Assembly (NCBI RefSeq): GCF_003352165.1
Contig: NZ_CP029176.1
Coordinates: forward strand, 2,728,001 to 2,792,000
Reading direction: 5' to 3'
Source: Acidibrevibacterium fodinaquatile
Lineage (GTDB): Bacteria; Pseudomonadota; Alphaproteobacteria; Acetobacterales; Acetobacteraceae
Length of the DNA stretch: 64,000 nt
A program made the position numbers and the translations under genes. Shown one piece after another: positions 16,882 through 25,781 of the stretch. Positions within the stretch are counted from its first letter, which is position 1. Each line of letters starts with the position of its first letter. The notes beneath the pieces were generated by a model. It did no database searches and was not told the origin of the DNA. It was given only the letters and a program-made list of their open reading frames with translations.

Positions 16882-17028
16882 ATGGCCGAAATCGAGCGGT
16901 TGACCATCACCCTGCCGTCCAACATGGCCTCCGCCATCAAAGGCACGGTTACCAGTGTCTTCCATTCCTACCGACGCACCGCCATGATTTGCTTGCTCTT
17001 GCCCCACCTGCTCAATCCACATAAATGA
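16882..17028 (+). pseudogene. ParD-like antitoxin fragment
   Basis: ATG 16882 behind AGGAAG reads MAEIERLTITLPSNMASAIK, the N-terminal beta-strand and helix of a ribbon-helix-helix ParD antitoxin, then breaks after about residue 24 into SVFHSYRRTAMICLL and a stop at codon 49. The remainder of ParD and its toxin are gone. Confidence 0.6.
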
Positions 17029-17061
17029 CCACTGTGGTTCCATTCCCCTTCGGAGGTCATC

Positions 17062-17304
17062 ATGCGAGAAATCCAGCTCCGCGACGCCAAGGCCAGCCTC
17101 TCCGCCGTCGTCGCCGACGCCCGACGTGGGGAGGCCGCCATCATCACACGCCACGGTAAGCCTGAGGCGGTCATTTTGGGGTTCGAGGAATGGCAGCGCC
17201 TCTCGCACGTGCCATCTTTTGGTAAGTTGCTGATGGCGGCTCCCCTCGAAAAGGGGGATTTGCCGCGACGCAACACCGCCCCTCCCCGCGACAGCGGACT
17301 CTGA
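17062..17304 (+). CDS. Phd/YefM-family antitoxin
   Basis: An 80-aa protein starting MREIQLRDAKASLSAVVADA with GEAAIITRHGKPEAVILGFEEW, the typical Phd DNA-binding domain. GGAGG lies 8 bp upstream of the ATG. The C-terminus (KLLMAAPLEKGDLPRRN) should wrap the toxin. It is followed at once by a PIN toxin gene. Confidence 0.88.
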   Translation: MREIQLRDAKASLSAVVADARRGEAAIITRHGKPEAVILGFEEWQRLSHVPSFGKLLMAAPLEKGDLPRRNTAPPRDSGL

Positions 17305-17308
17305 TGCT

Positions 17309-17758
17309 TTGTACCTCGTCGACACCAATGTCATTTCGGGGCGCGCGCCTGCACGGGTAGCGCCTGCCGAGATGACCGCCTGGATGGATGCGCACTCCGA
17401 GAAGCTATTCCTCTCGGTTGTGACCATCGCGGAAATCGAGGACGGCATCGCCAAGGCCAAACGAGAAGGCGCCGCTCGCAAATCCCGAGACCTGAGCGCA
17501 TGGCTCGAAACGGTATTGCACCTCTATGCTGCCCGCATCCTGCCTTTTGATATCGCAACCGCCCGTCTCGCTGGTGCCCTGTCGGATTTCGCTCGCAGCC
17601 AGGGTCACGCGCCCGGCTTCGCGGATATCGTGATTGCTGCGACCGCCCAGCACCACGGGCTCATCATCCTTACCCGCAACCTGCGACATTTTGCGCCGCT
17701 CGGCGTCCCAGCGCACGACCCATTTGCACACCCGCCCCAAAATATGGCTCCAGAATAA
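17309..17758 (+). CDS. VapC-type PIN-domain toxin (FitB-like)
   Basis: A 149-aa PIN protein with the acidic motifs YLVDTNVIS, SVVTIAEIEDGI and GFADIVIAATAQHHGLIILTRN. I follow the TTG at 17309, as no ATG or GTG gives this frame a typical N-terminus; the frame is also open further upstream, so the exact start is uncertain. The TRNLRHF ending of the domain is characteristic of FitB-like toxins. It forms a pair with the antitoxin 4 bp upstream. Confidence 0.85.
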   Translation: MYLVDTNVISGRAPARVAPAEMTAWMDAHSEKLFLSVVTIAEIEDGIAKAKREGAARKSRDLSAWLETVLHLYAARILPFDIATARLAGALSDFARSQGHAPGFADIVIAATAQHHGLIILTRNLRHFAPLGVPAHDPFAHPPQNMAPE

Positions 17759-17989
17759 GGCAACAGGTCGTCCGCGTGTAAACCGGATGAGCCAGCGCGA
17801 CGGTTCATTCCGCTATAGGCCCCGCGTACTGTGGAAAATACGTTTTGGCTCCCGTGGCACGAATTTGCACATGCGAAGCCGCCCATCTGCGCAGTTTATC
17901 GACCCGCCACTCGGCTCGTATCAAGGCTATCGCTTGGCGAAACATTCGCAAGCTTGTGACGCTGGTCACGCGCGCCGCGATACTGCAGG

Positions 17990-18569
17990 ATGCCTGCCAT
18001 GCCCAACGCGCCCAGCCCACGTAGAATTTTCCTATCCGCCGTCGGCCTCACGCCTCAGGTCGTAACGGAAAGCCTTTATGTTCTCGCAACCGCGAGACCA
18101 TCCTTCGTCCCAGACGAAATTCACCTCCTCACCACCGACGAGGGGCGTCGTCGGATAGATTTGATGCTGCGGCAGGGGCTGGCCGACCTTGCCTCCGACC
18201 TTGATTGTCCCGCGCTCGCAGAGGCTCTGAGCCCAAATTCCATTCATGTGATAGCCGGCACGGACGGGAAATCGCTCGCCGATATCAACAGTGACATCGA
18301 CAACGAAGCGGCGGCCAACACAATTTGCACGCTGGTCCGGTCGTTGACGGCTGACCCCGCGACCCGGTTGCATGTCTCGATTGCCGGAGGACGTAAGACC
18401 ATGAGTTTCCTGCTCGGCTACGCACTCTCTTTATACGGCCGCCCGCAAGACATACTCTCCCATGTTCTCGTAAACGACCCCTTCCAGACCCATCCCGAAT
18501 TCTTCTTTCCGCCGCGCACGCCGAAAGTTCTGCTCGGCCAGGGCGGTCGCCCGGTATCAACCGATGAAG
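17990..18569 (+). pseudogene. CRISPR-associated NE0113-family protein (putative ring nuclease), 3' truncated
   Basis: The product reads RRIFLSAVGLTPQVVTESLYVLA, then EIHLLTTDEGRRR and HVSIAGGRKTMSFLLGYALSLYGRPQDILSHVLVND at the end of a Rossmann-like CARF-type fold. This matches the Cas_NE0113 family, known from type III CRISPR loci and linked to cyclic oligoadenylate turnover or sensing. About 193 residues remain; the left tip of an IS3-type element starts at 18570, and the frame ends in IS sequence at 18601. No cas genes or arrays are nearby. The start may be ATG 17990 or 17999. Family assignment is by motif recognition only. Confidence 0.7.
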
Positions 18570-18635
18570 TGACCTGCCTCCCGAAAGCGCCCTCGCCGTG
18601 ATGTAGAGTCTGCCCACCCTGAAGGAGCAGACGAG

Positions 18636-18899
18636 ATGAGGAAAAGCCGTTTCACCGAGGCGCAGATTATCGGGATGATCAAGGAACAAGAGGCTGGCCT
18701 GCCGACCCCCGAGCTTTGTCGGAAGCATGGGCTGAGCCCGGCGACGTTCTACAAGCTGAAGGCCAAGTATGGCGGGATGGAGTTATCTGATGCCAAACGG
18801 CTGAAGCAGGTCGAGGACGAGAATACCAAGCTGAAGCGTCTTCTGGCCGACGCGATGCTGGATAACGTCGTGCTGAAGGATTTGCTGGGAAAATCCTGA
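18636..18899 (+). CDS. IS3-family transposase OrfA (copy C)
   Basis: 87 aa, differing from copy B at only a few residues (TPELCRKHG for [14 protein letters not shown] for EEENT, final GKS for GKP). Helix-turn-helix and leucine-rich coil are intact, and the GGGAAAA slippery site precedes the stop. Without a complete orfB it cannot yield a full transposase from this copy. Confidence 0.92.
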   Translation: MRKSRFTEAQIIGMIKEQEAGLPTPELCRKHGLSPATFYKLKAKYGGMELSDAKRLKQVEDENTKLKRLLADAMLDNVVLKDLLGKS

Positions 18900-18907
18900 C
18901 GACGCCG

Positions 18908-19518
18908 ATGCAACGGCGGGAGGCGGTGCAGCGGGCGATGCGAGGTCATGCGATCTCTCAACGCCGGGCCTGTGTCCTGGTCGGCGTCGATCCGAAGACG
19001 GTGCGGCGCGAGCGCTCGCCCGACAATCCGGAGATCCGTGAGGAAATGCACAAGATCGCCGAAAAGCGTCGCCGCTTTGGCTACCGGCGCATCGGGATCA
19101 TGCTGGCGCGCAAGGGCATGGTGATGAACGAAAAGAAGCTCTACCGCCTTTACCGCGAAGAGGGGCTGTCTGTCCGCCGCCGCCGTGGCCGCAAACGGGC
19201 GCGTGGCAGCCGGACGCCGATGCCTGTGCCGCTGCGCCCGAACCAGCGTTGGTCGCTCGATTTCCTGTTGGATACCTTCGGGGCCGGCCGCAAGTTCCGC
19301 ATCCTGGCGGTGAATGACGATTGCTGCCGAGAAAATCTCGACCTGATGGCCGACACCAGCATCTCGGGCGCCCGGGTGGCCCGGGAACTCGATGCCCTCG
19401 TCCGGATCTATGGGAAGCCCGCCTGCATCGTCTCCGACAACGGAACCGAGTTCACCAGCAAGGCCATTCTGAAATGGGCCAATGAGAACGGTGTCGAGTG
19501 GCATTACATCGATCCCGG
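18908..19518 (+). pseudogene. IS3-family transposase OrfB, 3' truncated (copy C)
   Basis: Matches the copy B OrfB through the first two catalytic Asp residues (SLDFLLD, SDNGTEF) up to WHYIDPG; the third catalytic residue (Glu) and the C-terminus are missing because an IS21 element follows. The frame continues 13 codons into IS21 sequence (stop at 19558). Confidence 0.9.
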
Positions 19519-21943
19519 TGCAGATTCCGACGGAAGCCGGCCGGGGATTCCGATTTGATGTCGGCCAGCGTTCCGATTTGAAGCCGGCCACCATTCCGAT
19601 TTAATTCCGGCCACCTGGCGGGGATTTTTCAGCGTTTTCGGCTGGGTCAGCAACTCGGGCAACTGTCCTCTCGTTACCATCAACGAGGAGGGCTGGATGC
19701 CGGCGAAGAGAGAGCTGACGATGCGGCAGATACGACAAACCTTACGGCTGGCCAGTGACGGCATCAGCGCCAGGGCGATGGGGCGGATGCTGGGCGTGGC
19801 GCGGAGCACGATCCAGGACAATCTGAAGCGGGCGCAGGCAGCGGGGCTGGCGTGGCCGTTGCCGGCCGACCTCAGTGATGCGGTTTTGGAGGAGCGGCTG
19901 TTTGCCCGCAGCGGCGCGCCGCGGGGGGTGCGCCGGCGCGCCGAGCCGGTCTGGAGCGAGCTGGTCTGCGAGTTCAAGCGCCCGGGCGTGAACCTGATGG
20001 TGCTGTGGGAGGAATATCGCGCCGGGCATCCGGAAGGGTACAGCTACAGCCGGTTCTGCGATTTGTTCAGGGAGTTCGAGGCACGGCTGTCACCGGTCAT
20101 GCGCCAGGAGCACCGGGCGGGCGACAAGGTGTTCGTCGATTATTCCGGCAAAAAGTTGGGCATCACCGATCCCGCAACTGGCATCGTGCGCATGGCGGAG
20201 ATTTTTGTCGCGGTGCTGGGCGCGTCGAACTACACCTACGCGGAGGCGAGCTGGACCCAGACGCTGCCGGATTGGATCGGCGCGCATAGCCGCATGTTCC
20301 GGTTTTTTGGCGGCGTGCCGCGGCTGATCGTGCCGGATAATCTGAAGTCCGGCGTCAACAAGGCGTCGTTCTACGATCCAGAGATCAACCTGAGCTATGG
20401 CCGGATGGCCTCGCATTACGGTGTTGGTGTTTTGCCGGCCCGGCCGCGGCGCCCGAAGGACAAGGCGAAGGTGGAAGCCGGTGTCCGCTTTGCCCAGAGC
20501 TACATTCTGGGCCGGTTGCGCCAGCAGACTTTCTTCTCTCTGGCTGAAGCCAACCAGGCGATTGCCGGCATGGTGGAGCGGATCAACGCGCATGTCATGC
20601 GCAGGCTCGGCGTCAGCCGGCGGCATTTGTTCGAGACGATCGAACGCCAGGCTTTGGCGGCATTGCCAGAGACCGACCATGAGTTTGCGGAGTGGGGTTT
20701 TGCCCGCGTCTCGCTGGATTATCATGTCGAGGTCTGCGGCTTTTTCTACTCGGTGCCGCATCAGCTGATCCGCCAGCAAGTCGATACCCGCGCCACCGAG
20801 CGGATGGTTGAGATCTTCCACCAAGGCAAGCGGGTCGCGGTGCATCAGCGCCGCTATGGCGGTCCAAGGCACGGCACTGCCCCTGAGCATATGCCGAGCG
20901 CGCACCGGCGCTACGCCGCATGGACGCCGGAGCGGTTCCGCTCATGGGGCGCATCGATCGGCCCGCAGACCGAGGGGCTGATCATCGCCATCCTCGCCAA
21001 CCGGCCGCATCCGGAACAGGGGTTTCGGACATGCCTTGGCATCCTGCGGCTGTTCAAGGAGTTGGACCGTCCGCGCGCCGAGGCGGTGGCGGCCCGAGCG
21101 GTCGCCTTTGGCGCGTTCAACTACAAGAGCATTGCCTCGATCATCGCCAGCAAGCTCGACCAGACGGCCAGCCCGCCAGATGAGGCGCAGGCGGTGCTGA
21201 CCCACGGCAATCTGCGCGGCGCCGAATATTTTCACTGATTTCCACTGAAAGGAACAAGCATGCTCACCCACCCGACCCTCGACCTGCTGCTCAAACTCGG
21301 CCTGCACGGCATGGCCAAAGCCTTCAAGGACCTCGACGCCCGGCCGGAGGTTGCCGGTTTGGCCCATGCCGAATGGCTGGCTTTATTGCTCGAGCACGAG
21401 GCCACGTTGCGACAGCAGAAACGCTTCGAGAGCCGCGCCCGCGCGGCCAAATTGCGCCAGTCCGCCAGCGTCGAGGATGTCGATTACCGCGCCCCGCGCG
21501 GCCTCGACCGGGCACAGTTCCTGAAACTCGCCAGCTGTGACTGGGTGCGCGCCCGGCATAATCTGCTCATTACCGGCCCCTGCGGGGGCGGCAAAAGCTG
21601 GCTGGCCTGCGCGCTGGGCCAGAAGGCTTGCCGCGAGGATCTCTCGACCGCCTATCACCGGGTGCCGCGGCTGTTCTCTGCCCTGGCGCTGGCCCGCGCC
21701 GATGGCCGTTACGCCAGAACACTGCGCCAGATCGCCAGGCTCGACCTGTTGATTTTGGACGATTGGGGCCCCGAGACCCTGAACGCGGACCAACGCCGCG
21801 ATCTGCTGGAAATTATCGATGACCGCCACGAGATGCGCTCCGTCATCATCACCAGCCAAGTGCCGGTCGAGCGCTGGTACGAAATCATCGGCGATCCCAC
21901 CATCGCCGACGCCATCCTCGACCGCCTCGTCCACAACGCCTAC
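19519..21943 (+). mobile_element. IS21-family element, copy 1 (right end missing)
   Basis: The left tip TGCAGATTCCGACGG is followed by several direct repeats of the type TTCCGATTTGAAGCCGGCCA (19546-19611), as usual for IS21 ends. istA and istB follow. The right end is replaced by an IS3-family tip at 21944. The shared part is essentially identical to the inverted copy at 38926-41568. Confidence 0.88.
19697..21238 (+). CDS. istA: IS21-family transposase IstA
   Basis: 513 aa. An N-terminal helix-turn-helix (LASDGISARAMGRMLGVARSTIQD) is followed by an rve catalytic core with VFVDYSGKKLGI, RLIVPDNLKSGV and KDKAKVEAGVRFAQ as the D, D, E blocks. It catalyses strand cleavage and transfer together with IstB. 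The sequence is identical to the copy at 39849-41390, implying very recent duplication. Confidence 0.95.
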   Translation: MPAKRELTMRQIRQTLRLASDGISARAMGRMLGVARSTIQDNLKRAQAAGLAWPLPADLSDAVLEERLFARSGAPRGVRRRAEPVWSELVCEFKRPGVNLMVLWEEYRAGHPEGYSYSRFCDLFREFEARLSPVMRQEHRAGDKVFVDYSGKKLGITDPATGIVRMAEIFVAVLGASNYTYAEASWTQTLPDWIGAHSRMFRFFGGVPRLIVPDNLKSGVNKASFYDPEINLSYGRMASHYGVGVLPARPRRPKDKAKVEAGVRFAQSYILGRLRQQTFFSLAEANQAIAGMVERINAHVMRRLGVSRRHLFETIERQALAALPETDHEFAEWGFARVSLDYHVEVCGFFYSVPHQLIRQQVDTRATERMVEIFHQGKRVAVHQRRYGGPRHGTAPEHMPSAHRRYAAWTPERFRSWGASIGPQTEGLIIAILANRPHPEQGFRTCLGILRLFKELDRPRAEAVAARAVAFGAFNYKSIASIIASKLDQTASPPDEAQAVLTHGNLRGAEYFH

Positions 21944-21946
21944 TGA
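21260..21946 (+). CDS. istB: IS21-family helper ATPase IstB, C-terminally truncated
   Basis: 228 aa against 250 in the other copy. The AAA+ core is complete: Walker A GPCGGGKSW, Walker B LLILDDWG, and the VIITSQVPVERW sensor region. The last 22 residues (RIELTGESLRKKRD...) are lost because the tip of an IS3-family element supplies the TGA stop right after HNAY. It starts 21 bp after istA. Confidence 0.92.
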   Translation: MLTHPTLDLLLKLGLHGMAKAFKDLDARPEVAGLAHAEWLALLLEHEATLRQQKRFESRARAAKLRQSASVEDVDYRAPRGLDRAQFLKLASCDWVRARHNLLITGPCGGGKSWLACALGQKACREDLSTAYHRVPRLFSALALARADGRYARTLRQIARLDLLILDDWGPETLNADQRRDLLEIIDDRHEMRSVIITSQVPVERWYEIIGDPTIADAILDRLVHNAY

Positions 21947-21982
21947 ACCGCGCCGGGTTTTCCGGAGGCTGTTTTGTTTGAG

Positions 21983-22888
21983 TCAGGCCACCATGGTCAG
22001 CTCGTTCAGTTGTTCATAGTAGCGCGCCTCGGCCTCGGCGGGTGGGATATTTCCGATCGGCTCGAGGAGGCGGTTGTGATTGAACCAATGGACCCACGCG
22101 AGGGTGGCGAATTCCACGGCTTCGAGGTTGTGCCACGGTCCACGGCGGTGGATCAGTTCGGCTTTGAACAGGCCGTTGATCGTCTCGGCCAGCGCATTGT
22201 CGTAGGAATCGCCGATGCTTCCGACCGAGGGTTCGATGCCGACCTCGGCAAGCCGCTCGGTGTAGCGGATGCTGACATATTGCGAACCCCTATCGCTATG
22301 GTGGACCAGCCCAGCCCGCTGCGCGGGCCTCCGGTCATGCAGCGCCTGTTCGAGGGCATCGAGCACAAAACCGGTTTCGGCCGAGCGCGACACCCGCCAA
22401 CCGACGATCCGCCGCGCGAAAGCATCGATGATGAAAGCGACATAGACGAACCCCTGCCAAGTGGCGACATAGGTAAAATCGCTCACCCACAGCATGTTCG
22501 GCCGTGGCACTCGGAACTGCCGGTTGACCTTGTCGCGCGGACAAGGGGCAGCCGGGTTGCTTATCGTGGTCTTTATCATCTTGCCACGGATCGCCCCGGC
22601 TAGTCCCATCTGCCGCATCAGCCGCGCCGTTGTGCAACGGGCGATCTTTATCCCTTCCCGGCATAATTGCCGCCAGACTTTGCGCACGCCGTAGACCTGG
22701 AAATTCTCGTCCCAGACCCGACGGATCTCCGCCTCCAGCGCGCGATCACGCCGGGCACGGGGCGGCAAACGATCCGGCTTGGCACGACGCGCCGCATGCT
22801 CGTGATAGGTCGACGGGGCGATCGGCAATAGCTTGCAGATCGGCTCGACCCCGTGGACATCGCGATGCGCGTCGATGAACGCGATCAT
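21983..22888 (-). CDS. IS3-family transposase OrfB (element E)
   Basis: 301 aa with HTH_21 (RVWDENFQVYGVRKVWRQL) and rve core: WVSDFTYVATW, HHSDRGSQYVSI and DNALAETINGLFKAELI carry the D, D, E residues; ends with NRLLEPIGNIPPAEAEARYY. This subgroup is clearly distinct from the copies A-C. Its ATG overlaps the orfA stop. The product looks intact but lacks its OrfA partner. Confidence 0.93.
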   Translation of the reverse strand: MIAFIDAHRDVHGVEPICKLLPIAPSTYHEHAARRAKPDRLPPRARRDRALEAEIRRVWDENFQVYGVRKVWRQLCREGIKIARCTTARLMRQMGLAGAIRGKMIKTTISNPAAPCPRDKVNRQFRVPRPNMLWVSDFTYVATWQGFVYVAFIIDAFARRIVGWRVSRSAETGFVLDALEQALHDRRPAQRAGLVHHSDRGSQYVSIRYTERLAEVGIEPSVGSIGDSYDNALAETINGLFKAELIHRRGPWHNLEAVEFATLAWVHWFNHNRLLEPIGNIPPAEAEARYYEQLNELTMVA

Positions 22889-22998
22889 GGCTTGGCGCGG
22901 CGGTCGAGCTCCGCCGCTGCAAAATATGCCGATGCCTTGCGCAGGATCTCGTTCGCCTGCCGCAATTCACGGTTCTCCCGTTTGAGCTGGTCCCTGTG
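22885..22998 (-). pseudogene. IS3-family OrfA fragment (element E)
   Basis: Only the C-terminal leucine-zipper part remains: LKRENRELRQANEILRKASA then YFAAAELDRRAKP and stop, overlapping the orfB start by ATGA. The DNA-binding half has been removed. Confidence 0.75.
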
Positions 22999-23059
22999 AT
23001 GAGGACCATGGACCTGGGAAATTAAGTTGGAAGTAGCGCCGTTCTGACCTCCATGAAAA

Positions 23060-24010
23060 TCAAGCTGCTTTTTGCTGCTGTTGTGGCTGTGGAGATGTGG
23101 TCGACGCGGTAGCGTCGTCCAAGCTCGCCGCCACGGCGAGCGTCATATCCACAGCCATCGGCGGCAGCGCGCCGATCATCGCTTCGCGCCAGATCGCCAT
23201 CGGCGCACGGTTCCCCAGCGCCTGATGCGGGCGATGGTTGTTGTAAAAACCCATCCATTCGGCCAGGCCGGCGCGCAGTTCGGTGCCGTCAACGTAGCCC
23301 TTGATATAGACGTCCTCGTATTTCAGCGACCGCCAGAGCCGCTCGATGAAGACATTGTCCATCCACCGGCCCTTGCCGTCCATCGAGATCTTGATCCCCG
23401 CCTGCGCCAGAGCGCCGGTGAATTCCGTCGAAGTGAATTGCGACCCCTGGTCGGTGTTGAAGATCTCCGGCCTGCCGAACCGCGCCAACGCCGCCTCGAG
23501 CGCCGAGACGCAGAACCTGGTGTCCATCGTATTCGATACCCGCCACGCCAGCACCGCTCGGCTGTGCCAGTCCATGATCGCCACCAGATACAGAAAGCCC
23601 CGGCCGATCGGCAGATAGGTGATATCGGCGCACCAGACCTGGTTCGGCCGGTCGATCACCAGACCCCGTAGCAAATAGGGATAGATCTTGTGCCCGGCCC
23701 CGGGCTTGCTCGTCCGTGGCTTCGGGCCCAGAGGCACGATCCCCATCAGCCGCATCAGCCGCCGCACCCGTTTGCGGCCGACCCGGATGCCCTCGGCCGC
23801 GAGCATCGCCACCATCCGGCGCGACCCCAGGAATGGCCAGCGCAGGAACAACTCGTCGATCCGCCGCATCAGCGCGAGATCATCGTCGTTCGCCGGCCGG
23901 CGACGCCGATACACGCCAGACCGTGCCACTCCCAGCAGCGCGCATTGCCGCCGGAGCGACAGGGTCGGATGATCTCGGTCGAGCTTCGCTCGGCGGTCCG
24001 GGGCGCTCAC
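23060..24010 (-). CDS. IS3-family transposase OrfB (element D)
   Basis: 316 aa. HTH_21 region ([18 protein letters not shown]) and rve core with [23 protein letters not shown] and [17 protein letters not shown] as D, D, E; then [19 protein letters not shown]. The last 40 residues are a Ala/Thr/Gln-rich tail. Overlaps orfA by 4 bp, allowing coupled or frameshifted translation. Confidence 0.95.
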   Translation of the reverse strand: MSAPDRRAKLDRDHPTLSLRRQCALLGVARSGVYRRRRPANDDDLALMRRIDELFLRWPFLGSRRMVAMLAAEGIRVGRKRVRRLMRLMGIVPLGPKPRTSKPGAGHKIYPYLLRGLVIDRPNQVWCADITYLPIGRGFLYLVAIMDWHSRAVLAWRVSNTMDTRFCVSALEAALARFGRPEIFNTDQGSQFTSTEFTGALAQAGIKISMDGKGRWMDNVFIERLWRSLKYEDVYIKGYVDGTELRAGLAEWMGFYNNHRPHQALGNRAPMAIWREAMIGALPPMAVDMTLAVAASLDDATASTTSPQPQQQQKAA

Positions 24011-24300
24011 TTTCCGAACCTCACGGCAAAAAAATCATTCTCGATCGTCAGCTGCCCGATCTTCGCATGCAGCTTCTCGATCTCTCGTCGCGCCGCAACC
24101 TCGGCATCCTGACCCACTTTCGGGTCAAAGGCGCGCGCCGCGTGGTCCTGCAGCTGCTTCTTCCAGGCATAGATCTGGTTCGGGTGAACCTGATACCGCG
24201 CCGCCAGATCGGCGACCGTCGCCTGCTCGCGCAGCGCCTCCAAGGCGATCTTCGCCTTCAGCGCCGCATCAATCTTCCGTCTCGTCTTCGTCGTCATCAT
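24007..24300 (-). CDS. IS3-family transposase OrfA (element D)
   Basis: 97 aa of the HTH_Tnp_1 type: [43 protein letters not shown], and a C-terminal coil [22 protein letters not shown]-binding partner of the OrfB encoded directly downstream. Confidence 0.95.
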   Translation of the reverse strand: MMTTKTRRKIDAALKAKIALEALREQATVADLAARYQVHPNQIYAWKKQLQDHAARAFDPKVGQDAEVAARREIEKLHAKIGQLTIENDFFAVRFGK

Positions 24301-24367
24301 CCGCTCCGTCTATCACGACAGAACGGCACTCTTCCAACTATGCCCCCGGTCCCATTTTCCGGGTCCA

Positions 24368-24591
24368 GCTCACTGGTTTATTTCGCTGGCATTGTCGGTG
24401 GTGGCGCGGTCGCGGCTCGCCATCAGGGTGAGGGACCGCATCGCAGTTTTCGTGATTTCCTCGGCGGCGAGGTTGAAACCGGCGGCGGCACGATCAGCGG
24501 TCGGGCGGCTCTGGTGCAAATTGTCATGCTGCCTTTGCTGCTCAGCGGAATGATGACGGTTCTGGCCAGTTTTTGGCTCTTCATCCGCTGA
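24368..24591 (+). pseudogene. C-terminal fragment of a membrane protein, cut by IS3 element D
   Basis: From the IS tip the plus strand is open and reads VYFAGIVGGGAVAARHQGEG, then FRDFLGGEVETGGGTISGRA, and a closing transmembrane helix LVQIVMLPLLLSGMMTVLASFWLF, stop TGA 24589-24591. The stop overlaps the start of the YeiH-like gene (TGATG), indicating that both were one operon. Family not recognised; about 70 residues survive. Confidence 0.45.
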
Positions 24592-25709
24592 TGCGTCGCA
24601 CCTCGAACCCCGCTCGGGACGGCGAGACCGTGAGTCTCGTGCCCAGGCCTGCCGGCGGTGCAGCCTTTCCGATCGTCGCGCGTCTCATCCCGGGCACGAT
24701 GCTTTGTCTTGCCGTCAGCCTCGTCGCGACCGCGCTCGCCAGCCTGGAGGCTCGAGTCTTCGGACGCTCCTGGCTCGAAGCCCTGGTGCTGGCGATCCTT
24801 GTCGGCACGATGGTCCGCACAGTCTGGATGCCGGGCGCGCTTTGGATCAAAGGCATCGAATTCAGCGCCAAAATTCTGCTCGAGCTTGCCATCCTATTGC
24901 TCGGCGCCAGCCTCAGCGCGCAGGCACTCGCGGCCGTCGGCCCTGGGTTATTGGCCGGGATCGTCGGCGTGGTCGGTGTTGCCATCGCCATGAGCTATGG
25001 CATCGGGCGCCTGCTTGGGCTGCGGCCGCGAATGGCGCTGCTCGTTGCCTGTGGCAACGCGATTTGCGGCAACTCGGCCATCGCGGCCGTCGCGCCGGCG
25101 ATTGGCGCCAAAGCCGAGGATGTCGCGACCGCCATCGCCTTCACCGCGGTGCTCGGCGTCGGTACCGTCCTTGGTTTGCCCGGATTGATACCGCTTCTCC
25201 ATCTCAGCGGCTCGCAATATGGTGTGCTGGCCGGTCTGACCGTCTATGCCGTGCCGCAAGTGCTCGCCGCGACCGTTCCCGCGGGCACGATCGCCGTCCA
25301 TATCGGCACGCTGGTCAAGCTCGTGCGCGTGCTCATGCTCGGACCGGTGCTGTTGGTCCTGTCATTGATCGCGCACTGGTTGCAAGACGATGGCGAGGAT
25401 CTGGGACAGGGAGCGGCGGCGGGCGATCGGTTGGCGTACCGGCTGCGGCTTCATCATCTGGTGCCATGGTTTATCGTCGGCTTTCTCGGCCTTGCCGCTC
25501 TCCGCTCGTTCGATTGTGTCCCGCACTCTCTCCTTTCGCCCATGGCGACGGCGGCGAATTGGCTGACCGTGATCGCGATGGCCGCACTCGGCCTCGGCAC
25601 CGACCTGCGCCAGGTCGCCCGCGCCGGCCTGCCTGTGGCAAGCGGTGTCACGGTCTCGCTCGCACTTATCGTTGCGATCAACTTCGTCTTGATCGAGTTC
25701 CTCGGCTGA
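24591..25709 (+). CDS. YeiH/UPF0324-family putative sulfate exporter
   Basis: 372 aa with about ten transmembrane helices. The family blocks are clear: LAILVGTMVRTVW, GIEFSAKILLELAILLLGASL, VACGNAICGNSAIAAVAPAIGA, VYAVPQVLAATVP, GTLVKLVRVLMLGP and the closing MAALGLGTDLRQ. Proteins of this family are thought to export sulfate or related small anions in sulfonate catabolism; the substrate here is not shown by context. I start at ATG 24591, coupled to the upstream fragment. Confidence 0.88.
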   Translation: MRRTSNPARDGETVSLVPRPAGGAAFPIVARLIPGTMLCLAVSLVATALASLEARVFGRSWLEALVLAILVGTMVRTVWMPGALWIKGIEFSAKILLELAILLLGASLSAQALAAVGPGLLAGIVGVVGVAIAMSYGIGRLLGLRPRMALLVACGNAICGNSAIAAVAPAIGAKAEDVATAIAFTAVLGVGTVLGLPGLIPLLHLSGSQYGVLAGLTVYAVPQVLAATVPAGTIAVHIGTLVKLVRVLMLGPVLLVLSLIAHWLQDDGEDLGQGAAAGDRLAYRLRLHHLVPWFIVGFLGLAALRSFDCVPHSLLSPMATAANWLTVIAMAALGLGTDLRQVARAGLPVASGVTVSLALIVAINFVLIEFLG

Positions 25710-25781
25710 GCACGGATGATGGCCCAGGGCGGGCTTTGCGCGCAGGCCGGCGGGCTGCCTCTCCGTCGATGAGTGCGCGGG

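Larger units (their letters stand above)
18570..19518 (+). mobile_element. IS3-family element copy C, right part removed by an IS21 element
   Basis: The left tip TGACCTGCCTCCCGAAAG and the following 900 bp are near-identical to copy B. The element stops inside orfB at 19518, where the IS21 tip TGCAGATTCCGACGG begins. Confidence 0.88.
21944..23008 (-). mobile_element. IS3-family element E, truncated at its orfA end
   Basis: One tip is TGAACCGCGCCGGGTTTTCC (21944-21963). OrfB and the last part of orfA are on the minus strand. The other end is missing; a different IS3-family element starts at about 23009. Confidence 0.8.
23009..24367 (-). mobile_element. IS3-family element D
   Basis: The ends TGGACCTGGGAAATTAAG (left) and TGGACCCGGAAAATGGGACC (inverted right) are imperfect inverted repeats, and both are followed inward by AGTTGGAAG...GCCGTTCTG. 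orfA and orfB overlap on the minus strand. No target duplication is visible, so its left neighbour was probably lost. A remnant of the same right tip occurs at 32287-32314. Confidence 0.85.
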
